Below are positions 6,679 to 13,897 of a stretch of 15,162 bases of DNA, in pieces. Source of the stretch: Gammaproteobacteria bacterium (GTDB taxonomy: Bacteria > Pseudomonadota > Gammaproteobacteria > HK1). Under the pieces are notes generated by a model, which was given only the letters and a program-made list of their open reading frames with translations, did not search any database and was not told where the DNA came from. The stretch covers positions 1 through 15,162 of the forward strand of contig JAJECB010000399.1 in the NCBI GenBank assembly GCA_022822245.1. The letters run 5' to 3'. Position 1 is the first letter of the stretch. The number at the start of each line of letters is the position of its first letter. Position numbers and translations under genes: made by a program.

Positions 6679-7656
6679 TCAGGTGCGGGAGGTGGGGCGG
6701 TACGCGGCTCGGAGGCGGAGGGCTCGCAGCCGGTCGCGGAAATCCGCCTCGGACTCGCACTGGAGCAGGGCGTCGACGATTTCGTCGTCGGAGACCCTGC
6801 CGAGTTCCCTTGCACCGAGCGGTGATTCGAACTGCGGCATTCCTCGCGAAGCCAGGATCCTGTCCACGACCGCGTTCATGGTCTCGGCCCGCGCCTCCCG
6901 GCGCTGCGCGCGAAGCCACGGCATGTCGTCGGGGCCGGTGCCCTCGCGCGCGCCGAGCGCCCGTCCCACCCGGGCGAGCACCTCGCCGGTCGCGGCCGAG
7001 AGGGCCGGCTCGTTCAGAGCGGTGTGGATCTCCTCCGCCGTCCACCCCGGAAACGCGAGACTCTCCGGCGCGGTGCGATAGCGCCTGCCCTCCAGGAGGT
7101 GAATCACGAGCCCCGGCAACCGCCCGGCGGGCCGGCTCGGCGCATACCGTTTGGGAACCTCCACCCACACCTCGGGGAAGCCCCACTCCTCGTAGAGCCA
7201 GAGCTTTCCCCGCCGCACGTCCGTCGTATGGTCCACCTCCAACACCACGTCCGGAAAGTCGTGCTCGCCGATCACCATGCCCGCCTCGCGCGGCAGCCGC
7301 GAGCGCCCGGGATGAAGGTAGACCGACTGGTCCGCCTGGAGGATCCGCCGCCGCTCACCGCGCTCGTCGCGAAGCTCGAGGTCCATCGCACCGAAGCAGG
7401 CGATGGCCGAGCCGCGCATCGAGGCGATGAGCTCGCTCAGGGCGGCGATGCGATGCGAGGGGTACTCGTGGGTGGCGCTGGTCGGGTCGCGGACCAACCA
7501 GGCGGTCTCGGTGTCGGCGTCCCAGAACTCGAACCGGCCGTCGTAGTTGGCGACCTCGTCGCTTCCGAGAAACATCGGGCGGCAGCCGGGGAACTCCGGC
7601 GCAGGTCGCGCCGCCCGGTGCCGCGCCGTCGTGGAAGGGGACTCGTCGGTCTGCAT
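6679..7656 (-). CDS. Uma2-family (DUF820) PD-(D/E)XK nuclease-fold protein
   Basis: A 325-aa protein. The central part has the Uma2-like core: DFPDVVLEVDHTTDVRRGKL at 133-152, followed by LYEEWGFPEVWVEVP. Asp136, Glu140 and Lys151 fit the PD-(D/E)XK metal site. The C-terminal part (about 245-325) is Arg/Glu-rich with RILASRG and DDEIVDALLQCESEADFRDR, as often seen in longer Uma2-like or transposase-like nuclease proteins. The substrate and role of Uma2 proteins are not established. The frame opens at an ATG at 7674, but AAGGAGG sits inside those first codons, 6 bases before the ATG at 7656, so 7656 is preferred. It converges on the toxin gene with only 15 bp between stops, and has its own AT-rich upstream region. 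Confidence 0.8.
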   Translation of the reverse strand: MQTDESPSTTARHRAARPAPEFPGCRPMFLGSDEVANYDGRFEFWDADTETAWLVRDPTSATHEYPSHRIAALSELIASMRGSAIACFGAMDLELRDERGERRRILQADQSVYLHPGRSRLPREAGMVIGEHDFPDVVLEVDHTTDVRRGKLWLYEEWGFPEVWVEVPKRYAPSRPAGRLPGLVIHLLEGRRYRTAPESLAFPGWTAEEIHTALNEPALSAATGEVLARVGRALGAREGTGPDDMPWLRAQRREARAETMNAVVDRILASRGMPQFESPLGARELGRVSDDEIVDALLQCESEADFRDRLRALRLRAAYRPTSRT

Positions 7657-7662
7657 CTTGCG

Positions 7663-7669
7663 CCTCCTT
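7663..7669 (-). promoter_or_regulatory. Strong ribosome binding site that sets the Uma2 start
   Basis: AAGGAGG, a perfect Shine-Dalgarno, ends 6 bases before the ATG at 7656. It lies inside the codons that would be used by the upstream ATG at 7674. Confidence 0.7.
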
Positions 7670-7699
7670 GCCATCGAAGTGATCCATGCTGTCAGATCC

Positions 7700-7738
7700 G
7701 ATATCCAATATCTTCAATATCGTCATTGGCTCGGTCAA
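7700..7738 (-). promoter_or_regulatory. Candidate promoter/operator of the Uma2 gene
   Basis: On the minus strand TTGACC (7733-7738) could be a -35. About 17 bases later comes a weak GAAGAT, within an AT-rich run with three GATAT elements (two direct, one inverted) over 7700-7721. This patch stands out from the GC-rich surroundings. The rest of the gap up to the metalloprotease-like gene (7739-7901) is GC-rich, with repeated CCTGCCCGG, and shows no gene and no convincing terminator. Confidence 0.3.
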
Positions 7739-7901
7739 CCCCGGCCTGGCCCTGCCCGGCCCCCGGCCTGCCCGGGCCGAGCCCGAGACAGCGCATGCAG
7801 GCGGGCGAGAAGCTCCGAAGGCCTCGGCCGTGGTCAGGGTTCCTCCGCGTCCGCGAAGGGGAGGGAGCCCGGGGTTCGCATTCGAGCGGGAAGCGGGACG
7901 A

Positions 7902-9863
7902 TCAGGGCGAGAGGTTCGTGAGGTTCCCGGTGGGACTCAGCAGGAGGCTCATGACCTGGATCGGTTCGTCGGAGGTGACGAAGAGCTGCCACTTGCCCGA
8001 CCCGGCGCCGAACTGGCCGGTCACGCCGTCCGCACCCGCTTCGAGCTCCCGGGCGGTCAGCAGGCGCGCGGAGCGCGCGGGGAGGGTGAGGCGCACGTAG
8101 CCTCCGGGCGGCGCATTCCCCTTGTCGTCGAGCCCCGAGATCTCGAGCGCCGCGGCGGTGTCGCCGAGGTTGACGAGGCGCAGCCGGCTCTGCTGATCGC
8201 GATTCTTGCCGGGGTTGAAGATGGGCACCTGGAAACGCGTCGACCCGTCGTCCGCCCGCGCCGCCACGGCGTGGATGCTGGTGAGAAACCCGTCCGGGGT
8301 GCGGATGTACGCAAGCGCTTCGATCTCGAGGTCCGTCGCCAGCTCCAGCCGCCAGTTGCCGGTGCCGTTCCCGACGCCCGCGGACAGCTCCTTGGCCGGG
8401 TTCCCGTCCTCGAGGTCCCGGGAGTTGAAGTGCCTCGTCTGCTTCGCATCGAGCGGGAGCGACACCGGGCCGAAGCGCCGGCCTTCGTCGTCGATGGCGT
8501 GGATGCGCACCGTCCCGGCGCGAGGGGAGCGGTTGATGATTCTCACGAATCCCTGCTGGCTCGTGTTGTCCGCGGAGGTCACGAGCGGTATGGCGTGCGG
8601 TGTCACCGGCGCCTGACGATAGTTCGACACGAAATGCGTCGTCTGCCTGAGCACCCGCGCATTGTCTCGGACTTCCCGGTCACCGGTCGGCGTCCCCATG
8701 AAGGAGACCTCCGGATTGGAGAAGTACGGCTGGATGACCGGGCAGCGGCGGTCCGGGTTCAGGGACATGATCGTCCGCCAGTTGCCGAGGTCGTTGCAAA
8801 GCGCGTGGCCATAGGGGAAGGCGCGGTTCAGGCCGGACTCCGGGTTCCGCCACGCCCCCTGAATCGATGCAAGCGCCTGGGTGAAGCTGTAGTTGCCGAT
8901 GCAGTTCTGCGCGACCGCACCGAATCCCGATGCTTCGCGTGGATTGGTGTACGTAGCCCAGCAATAACCCTGGCTGTCCCGGCCGGTCAGCAGCACGACC
9001 AGATCCGCTCCATGCCGGTCGCGCACTGCATGGACCTCGTCCAGGTAACCATCGCCAATGGTCTGGAGGTGATTGCGGACCTCAGGCAGGCTTTCCTGTG
9101 GCACGTACTCCGTCTGATAGCGGTGGACCAGGCGGACGCGCGCATCGACGCGGCTGTTGGCGTACACCCGGTTCATCTGGTCGATCGCAAGACGAATGAG
9201 CGCGTCGACGTTGCCGGTTTCGGCGCGCGCACTCCGCGTGTAGGCGACGAGGACGTCGATCACCGCGTCTGCGTCATCGGAAGCGATCGGTGGCTCGGAA
9301 TCCATCAGCGAATGGGCGGCGGCCGGGCTCCGCACCCCAAGGCCCATCTGGCCGCCCGCGGAGAATCCCTCCAACAGACTTGCATCGTATCGGTAGACGG
9401 CGGTGAGCCCGCCGCCGAGCGGATGCACCTTGTACAGGTCCGCGTCGCTCCGGACCGTGCCGAGCACGTCGGGGACGAGCACGACCAGAGAGACCTCCGA
9501 TCCCGACGCCTCGTTCCGGGCGTGAAGGCTGTAGTCCCGGTCGGAACGCAGCTCGACGGCCAGATCGTGAAACGACACGGTGCCGCTTGCGCCGTCATCG
9601 CTCGACCCGGGCAGGACGAGAGAGAGGGCGCGGGCGCTGCGTACGGCGCCGGGGTATGCCTGCCCGACGCGGATGTCGACCGCGGCCGGATCGCCTTCGA
9701 TCGACTCGAGGCGGTCGGCCTGGTCGGCCGTGAGGGCGGCGGCAGCCAGCTCCGCGTCCGACAGGTACTCCACGACGCTCGGTGGTTCGTGGGAGATTGC
9801 CGGGCGGACGATCACCGTCATCGACGCGAACGCCGCGAGCACGACCGCGCTCGTTGTCTTCAT
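7902..9863 (-). CDS. Secreted reprolysin-like pseudoprotease (metal site lost), paralogue of the upstream protease
   Basis: A 653-aa protein with a signal peptide (about 1-24, ending PAIS before HEPP). It follows the same plan as the upstream protease: pro-region (about 25-190), metalloprotease-like fold (about 200-415), and two C-terminal beta-type repeats (about 423-653). The zinc motif HELGHNQGAHHD of the paralogue is here QALASIQGAWRN (329-340), so His, Glu, His and His become Gln329, Ala330, Ser333 and Arg339. The Met-turn (IMSLN, about 365-369) and many Cys remain. The candidate latency Cys is also lost (Leu175). There is no frameshift or stop, which suggests selection for a non-catalytic role such as binding, decoy or regulator; that is inferred. 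The ATG at 9863 has GGGAGG 5 bases upstream; a GTG at 9869 lies within that site and is not used. It starts 78 bp after the protease stop and is probably in the same operon. Confidence 0.9.
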   Translation of the reverse strand: MKTTSAVVLAAFASMTVIVRPAISHEPPSVVEYLSDAELAAAALTADQADRLESIEGDPAAVDIRVGQAYPGAVRSARALSLVLPGSSDDGASGTVSFHDLAVELRSDRDYSLHARNEASGSEVSLVVLVPDVLGTVRSDADLYKVHPLGGGLTAVYRYDASLLEGFSAGGQMGLGVRSPAAAHSLMDSEPPIASDDADAVIDVLVAYTRSARAETGNVDALIRLAIDQMNRVYANSRVDARVRLVHRYQTEYVPQESLPEVRNHLQTIGDGYLDEVHAVRDRHGADLVVLLTGRDSQGYCWATYTNPREASGFGAVAQNCIGNYSFTQALASIQGAWRNPESGLNRAFPYGHALCNDLGNWRTIMSLNPDRRCPVIQPYFSNPEVSFMGTPTGDREVRDNARVLRQTTHFVSNYRQAPVTPHAIPLVTSADNTSQQGFVRIINRSPRAGTVRIHAIDDEGRRFGPVSLPLDAKQTRHFNSRDLEDGNPAKELSAGVGNGTGNWRLELATDLEIEALAYIRTPDGFLTSIHAVAARADDGSTRFQVPIFNPGKNRDQQSRLRLVNLGDTAAALEISGLDDKGNAPPGGYVRLTLPARSARLLTARELEAGADGVTGQFGAGSGKWQLFVTSDEPIQVMSLLLSPTGNLTNLSP

Positions 9864-9868
9864 GCGCA

Positions 9869-9874
9869 CCTCCC
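9869..9874 (-). promoter_or_regulatory. Ribosome binding site of the pseudoprotease gene
   Basis: GGGAGG ends 5 bases before the ATG at 9863. It overlaps the GTG at 9869 and so argues against that earlier start. Confidence 0.6.
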
Positions 9875-9941
9875 AACCTCCGAACCGAGCGCGTCGGCTC
9901 GGTGGTTCTCCGCTCCCCGTTCCTTCGGGAGGGAGGGCCGT

Positions 9942-11990
9942 CTATCGCGAGAGATTCGTGAGATTTCCCGTCTTCCGGCTGAACAGCAGACTCATCACCT
10001 GGAGTGGCTGGTCGGAGGATACCGAGAGCTGCCACTTTCCCCTTCCCGCTTCGAGCCGGCCGGAAATGCCCCGCGCGCCCTGCTCGAGCTCCCTTGCGCT
10101 CAGCAAGCTCGCCGCCCCTGGCGGCAGCGTGAGGCGAACCCTCCCGCCCGATGCCGGCTCACCCCGATCGTCCAGCCCCGAGATCGTCGCGCGCGCGGGA
10201 CCGTCGCCGACGTTGACCAGGCGCAACCGACTCTCCTGATCCGCATTCTTCCCGGGGTTGAACGTCGGGACGCGGTAGCGCATCGAACCCTCGTCCTCTT
10301 CGGCGGCAACCTCGTGAATGCTGGTCAGAAAGCCATCGGACGTCCGAACGTACGCGCGCGTGTGGATATCGAGGTCCGTGGTCAGGTCCAGCCGCCAGTT
10401 GCCGCTGCCGTTCCCGACACCGGAGAGGCCCTTCGATGAATTCCCGCGCTCGAGGTCCATGGAGTTGAAGTGTCTCGTCTCCCCTGCCTCCAGCGACAGG
10501 TGTGCGGGACCGAAGGAACGGCCGTTGTCGTCGTACGCATCGATGCGCACCGTCCCGGAACGACGCGAGCGGTTGATGATCCGCACGAATCCCTGCCGGG
10601 CCGCGTTGTCGGCGGACATGACGAGCGGAATGGAGTGGCGCGGCGGCAGCCTCGTCCGGAAATTCGCGATGTGGAAGGCGGTCTCGTTGATCACCCGGAC
10701 GTTGTGGCGTGCATGCTCGTCCCCCGTGGGAGTTCCCCGGTACGAGATGTTCGGGTTCGAGAAGTACGGCACACGCGGCCGGCAGCTCTGCTGGAAGTTG
10801 TACGACATCACGGTTCGCCACGCGCCGCGGCGGTTGCAGAACCCCTGGCCGTACGGAAACCCGAGTACGACAGACCGCTCCATGTTGGTGCCGGGATCGT
10901 GATGCGCGCCCTGGTTGTGCCCCAGCTCGTGCGCGAAGGTGTAGGAGCCGCACTCCTGCACCGTGACGCTGAAGCCTCCATCTTCTCTCCCGTAGTAGAT
11001 GTTCGCGATGCCGCAGTACATGGTCCGCCGGCCGACCAGCAGGGCGACCAGGTCTGCCCCGTGCTGGTTGCGCTTCGCGTGAATCCCGTCCAGGTATCCG
11101 TCATCGTGCGCCCGCAGACGATCGAGATCGGCACGAAGGCCGCCGTCCGCCTGCCGGTAGTCGACCTCGTAGCTGTGGACCAGCCGCACGCGCGGCTGAA
11201 TCAGGCTGTTGGCGTAATAGCGGTTGGTGTCGTCGAAGAACAGGCGAATGAGCGCGTCGATGTTCCCCGCCCGGGTGCGCGCGGTCGGGGTGTAGGCGAC
11301 CAGCACGTCAATCACGTCGCCACTGTCCGCGGGTGCGGCCGACGCGCCGGCACCCGGCGGGAACGGCTCGTCGTCGTCTGCGGTTCCGGCATCGCGCTTC
11401 GGCGCGTTGCCCGGCTCGCGCGGCGCGGGGGCGAGAGGCCCGCTCGACACTCCGCACTCCGTACCCGGCGGGAACCGGCTGTGGTCGCGGCGATACACCG
11501 CGGTGAGCCCGCCTCCGAGCGGACGCAGGTCGTAGGTGTCGCCGTCGTGGGTGACCGTGCCGACCACGTCCTCACCCATGACCACCAGCGAGACTTCCGA
11601 TTGCGTTGCCGCGTCCCGGCCGTACACGCTGTAGTCGTGCTCCGAACGCTCCGAAATTTCCAGGGTTCCGAACGATACGACCTGCGCCGGCCCGGCACTC
11701 GCCAATCCCGGCAGAGCCAGCGACAGCGCCCGAGCGTTCCGCACCGCGTCCGGGTTGGCCATCCCGACCTGGAGTCCGGCCACCGAGGGGTCGTCGCGCA
11801 ACAGGTCGAGGGTCTCCGACGGAAGCGAGGAGAATTCGGCCCTCGCTCCTTTGGCTCCACCCGGGACAGACGCAAGACCGGGCAGGTATTCGACGAGTTG
11901 TGGCGCTTCATGCGCCTGCGACGGACCGGTCGCGGCCACGGCCCCAACGAGCATGGCCATCGCCGCGAAGGTCACGCTACGGTCCTTCAT
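9942..11990 (-). CDS. Secreted zinc metalloprotease, reprolysin-like (M12B/M72 type)
   Basis: A 682-aa exported protease. The signal peptide is about 1-26 (ending PSQA before HEAP). A pro-region (about 27-180) contains LRPLGGGLTAVYR and then TECGV (Cys179), which resembles the cysteine switch of ADAM-type propeptides. A Pro/Ala/Asp-rich linker runs from about 182 to 223. The catalytic domain (about 225-445) starts with IDVLVAYTPTAR and carries HELGHNQGAHHD (His354, Glu355, His358, Gly361, His364, Asp365) and the Met-turn VMSYN (Met395). Two related beta-type repeats of about 110 residues form the C-terminus (about 452-561 and 572-682), ending TGNLTNLSR. The substrate is unknown. The start is uncertain: ATG codons at 12020, 12002, 11993 and 11990 are all in frame. 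11990 is chosen because MKDRS aligns with MKTTS of the paralogue and a weak GAG lies 7 bases upstream. Confidence 0.92.
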   Translation of the reverse strand: MKDRSVTFAAMAMLVGAVAATGPSQAHEAPQLVEYLPGLASVPGGAKGARAEFSSLPSETLDLLRDDPSVAGLQVGMANPDAVRNARALSLALPGLASAGPAQVVSFGTLEISERSEHDYSVYGRDAATQSEVSLVVMGEDVVGTVTHDGDTYDLRPLGGGLTAVYRRDHSRFPPGTECGVSSGPLAPAPREPGNAPKRDAGTADDDEPFPPGAGASAAPADSGDVIDVLVAYTPTARTRAGNIDALIRLFFDDTNRYYANSLIQPRVRLVHSYEVDYRQADGGLRADLDRLRAHDDGYLDGIHAKRNQHGADLVALLVGRRTMYCGIANIYYGREDGGFSVTVQECGSYTFAHELGHNQGAHHDPGTNMERSVVLGFPYGQGFCNRRGAWRTVMSYNFQQSCRPRVPYFSNPNISYRGTPTGDEHARHNVRVINETAFHIANFRTRLPPRHSIPLVMSADNAARQGFVRIINRSRRSGTVRIDAYDDNGRSFGPAHLSLEAGETRHFNSMDLERGNSSKGLSGVGNGSGNWRLDLTTDLDIHTRAYVRTSDGFLTSIHEVAAEEDEGSMRYRVPTFNPGKNADQESRLRLVNVGDGPARATISGLDDRGEPASGGRVRLTLPPGAASLLSARELEQGARGISGRLEAGRGKWQLSVSSDQPLQVMSLLFSRKTGNLTNLSR

Positions 11991-11991
11991 C

Positions 11992-12027
11992 ATGATGCTC
12001 ATGTACTGGATGATGCTCATGTACTGG
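11992..12027. repeat. Two tandem 18-bp repeats at the metalloprotease start
   Basis: The 18-bp unit ATGATGCTCATGTACTGG (plus strand) occurs exactly twice head to tail, at 11992-12009 and 12010-12027. Read on the minus strand each copy supplies an in-frame ATG (QYMSII, then QYMSIM) just before MKDRS. The repeat adds or removes start codons and 5'-leader length in steps of six codons, so slippage would keep the frame. Confidence 0.85.
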
Positions 12028-12187
12028 AATTTTCTTGCACAGCCTAAACACTGGCTCAAGCCGAGCCAAGCCCGCGCGGCCGCGGCGGTCGCCACCCCAT
12101 CTCCGCGGCCCGGATTCTGGTACGGTACTCGGTCCGGTTGGATGGCGGGCGAGCCGCGGCGGGAAGATGCAGAAGGGAGCGGAACCG
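12028..12187. other. Divergent intergenic region between the protease and gspE
   Basis: About 160 bp between two genes that point away from each other; promoters for both should lie here. On the minus strand TTGAGC followed 17 bases later by AAGAAA is a weak candidate for the protease. No convincing -35/-10 pair was found for gspE. The stretch from 12060 is very GC-rich. Confidence 0.4.
12173..12179 (+). promoter_or_regulatory. Ribosome binding site that favours the GTG start of gspE
   Basis: AAGGGAG ends 8 bases before the GTG at 12188. The competing in-frame ATG at 12167 has only a purine run 2 bases upstream, too close for a normal Shine-Dalgarno. Confidence 0.5.
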
Positions 12188-13891
12188 GTGTCGGGCGGCG
12201 GCGGCGCCTGGAACGGGGGCGCGGCCCTCGCGAAGCGACTCGACGAGCTCCTCGTCGAGCACAACGACGTCCAGCAGGCCGACATCGACAAGGCCCTCCA
12301 GATCCAGCGCACGGTCGGCGGCCGGCTCGGCCCGCTCCTCGTCCGGACCGGGGCGATCTCCGAGGACCTCCTCCTCCGCCGCCTCGCCGAGCAGCAGGGC
12401 GCCCGCTACCTTCGAAGCGCCGACGAGCTGCCGGACAGCCTGGACGTCTACCAGTTCATGGCCGAGTCGCCGATCAAGCTCGACTGGTTCCTCGACCACG
12501 CGGTCCTGATGTGGAAGCAGGACGAGGCGCTGTGCTGCATCGCCCGCGACATCCTCGACCATTCCCTGCGCGCGACCCTCACCTACTTCTACCCCCGCGA
12601 GCGGGTGACGTTCTGCCTCGCCGCCAACCACCAGATCGACCGCCTCCTCGACTTCGTCCGCAAGGAGCGGGCGATCGAGGACCTCTACTCGGGCGACAGC
12701 GCCCGCCAGCTCCGGGAGATGGCGGAGGAGGCGCCCATCATCGAGCTCGTGAACAACCTCCTCTCCCAGGCCGTCGACGCGGGCGCCTCCGACATCCACG
12801 TCGAGCCCGCCGAAGAGCAGTTCGCGGTCCGGATGCGGGTGGACGGGGTCCTCCACACACGGCTCACCCAGCCCGTCGAGCGCTTCCCCGCCGTCGCCTC
12901 GCGCATCAAGCTTGTCTCCGGCATCGACATCGCGGAGCGTCGCCTCCCCCAGGACGGCCGGATCTCCACCCGCATCGCGGGCCGCGAGATGGACATCCGG
13001 GTCTCGACGGTGCCCTGCGCGTTCGGCGAGTCCCTCGTGCTGCGGCTGCTCGCCAAGGAGCGCGACGACCTCACCTTCGGCAACCTCGGCATGGAGGGGG
13101 ACCACCTCGGCCTCTTCGGGAGCTGGCTCCACACCAACAACGGCATCGTGCTCGTCACCGGGCCCACCGGCTCGGGCAAGTCCACGACCCTCGCCGCGGG
13201 CCTCCAGGAGATCGACGACGGCATCAAGAAGATCATCACCGTGGAGGACCCGGTCGAGCACCAGATGCCGAACATCACCCAGATCCAGACCCACGCCGAG
13301 ATCGGCTACACCTTCGCCCGGGCCCTGCGCGCCATCCTCCGCCAGGATCCGGACGTCATCATGATCGGCGAGATCCGCGATCTCGAGACGGCCGAGATCG
13401 CGATCCGCTCCGCCCTCACCGGCCACCTCGTGCTCTCCACCGTGCACACCAACGACGCGCTCTCCAGCTTCACCCGGCTCATCGACATGGGGGTGGAGCC
13501 GTTCCTCGTCGTCGCCCCCGTGCGCGGGGTGCAGGCGCAGCGCCTCGTGCGCCGGGCGTGCCCGCGCTGCGCCCGGCCCGCCGACCCGCCCCCCCTCTTC
13601 GGCGCCCGGCTCGAAGGCATCCCCCCCCGCCTCCTCGGGGATCGGTGGGTGCGGGCCGAGGGTTGCGAAGCCTGCCGCCACACCGGCTACAGCGGCCGGA
13701 CCGGGATCTACGAGCTGGTGCCGGTGTCGGCCGAGCTCCAGGAGCTCATCGTCAACGGCGCCAAGCTGAACGACCTCAGGGCCCTGGCCCGCCGGCAGGG
13801 CCACCGCACCCTGCTGCAGGACGGCCTCATCAAGGCGTCGCACGGGCACACCACCGGGGAGGAGATCACGCGGCTCGCCCTCGAGGATTGA
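12188..13891 (+). CDS. gspE: GspE/PilB-family assembly ATPase with MshEN-type N-terminus
   Basis: A 567-aa cytoplasmic hexameric ATPase that powers type II secretion or type IV pilus assembly through its membrane partner GspF/PilC. The N-terminus has two 24-residue MshEN-type motifs (17-40 and 46-69) separated by exactly 5 residues, the pattern of c-di-GMP-binding MshEN domains. The ATPase core shows Walker A GPTGSGKST (325-333), Asp box TVEDPVE (351-357), Walker B IMIGEIRD (391-398) and His box TGHLVLSTVHTND (411-423). A four-Cys zinc module (Cys458, Cys461, Cys493, Cys496) precedes HTGYSGRTGIYEL, as in GspE/PilB. The start is GTG at 12188, supported by AAGGGAG; ATG at 12167 would add 7 residues. 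The gspF-like gene follows after 6 bases. Whether the system is T2SS or a pilus cannot be settled, since no pseudopilin or secretin gene is in view. Confidence 0.93.
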   Translation: MSGGGGAWNGGAALAKRLDELLVEHNDVQQADIDKALQIQRTVGGRLGPLLVRTGAISEDLLLRRLAEQQGARYLRSADELPDSLDVYQFMAESPIKLDWFLDHAVLMWKQDEALCCIARDILDHSLRATLTYFYPRERVTFCLAANHQIDRLLDFVRKERAIEDLYSGDSARQLREMAEEAPIIELVNNLLSQAVDAGASDIHVEPAEEQFAVRMRVDGVLHTRLTQPVERFPAVASRIKLVSGIDIAERRLPQDGRISTRIAGREMDIRVSTVPCAFGESLVLRLLAKERDDLTFGNLGMEGDHLGLFGSWLHTNNGIVLVTGPTGSGKSTTLAAGLQEIDDGIKKIITVEDPVEHQMPNITQIQTHAEIGYTFARALRAILRQDPDVIMIGEIRDLETAEIAIRSALTGHLVLSTVHTNDALSSFTRLIDMGVEPFLVVAPVRGVQAQRLVRRACPRCARPADPPPLFGARLEGIPPRLLGDRWVRAEGCEACRHTGYSGRTGIYELVPVSAELQELIVNGAKLNDLRALARRQGHRTLLQDGLIKASHGHTTGEEITRLALED

Positions 13892-13897
13892 TCGCCG

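Noticed and set aside
7739..7901. Terminator after the pseudoprotease gene
   Set aside because: The stretch has several GC-rich partial inverted repeats (around CCTGCCCGG), but none forms one clear stem followed by a U-tract on the minus strand.
7686..12047. Long plus-strand open frames opposite the two metalloprotease genes
   Set aside because: No recognisable domain; they mirror the codon bias of the minus-strand genes, which have signal peptides and clear motifs.
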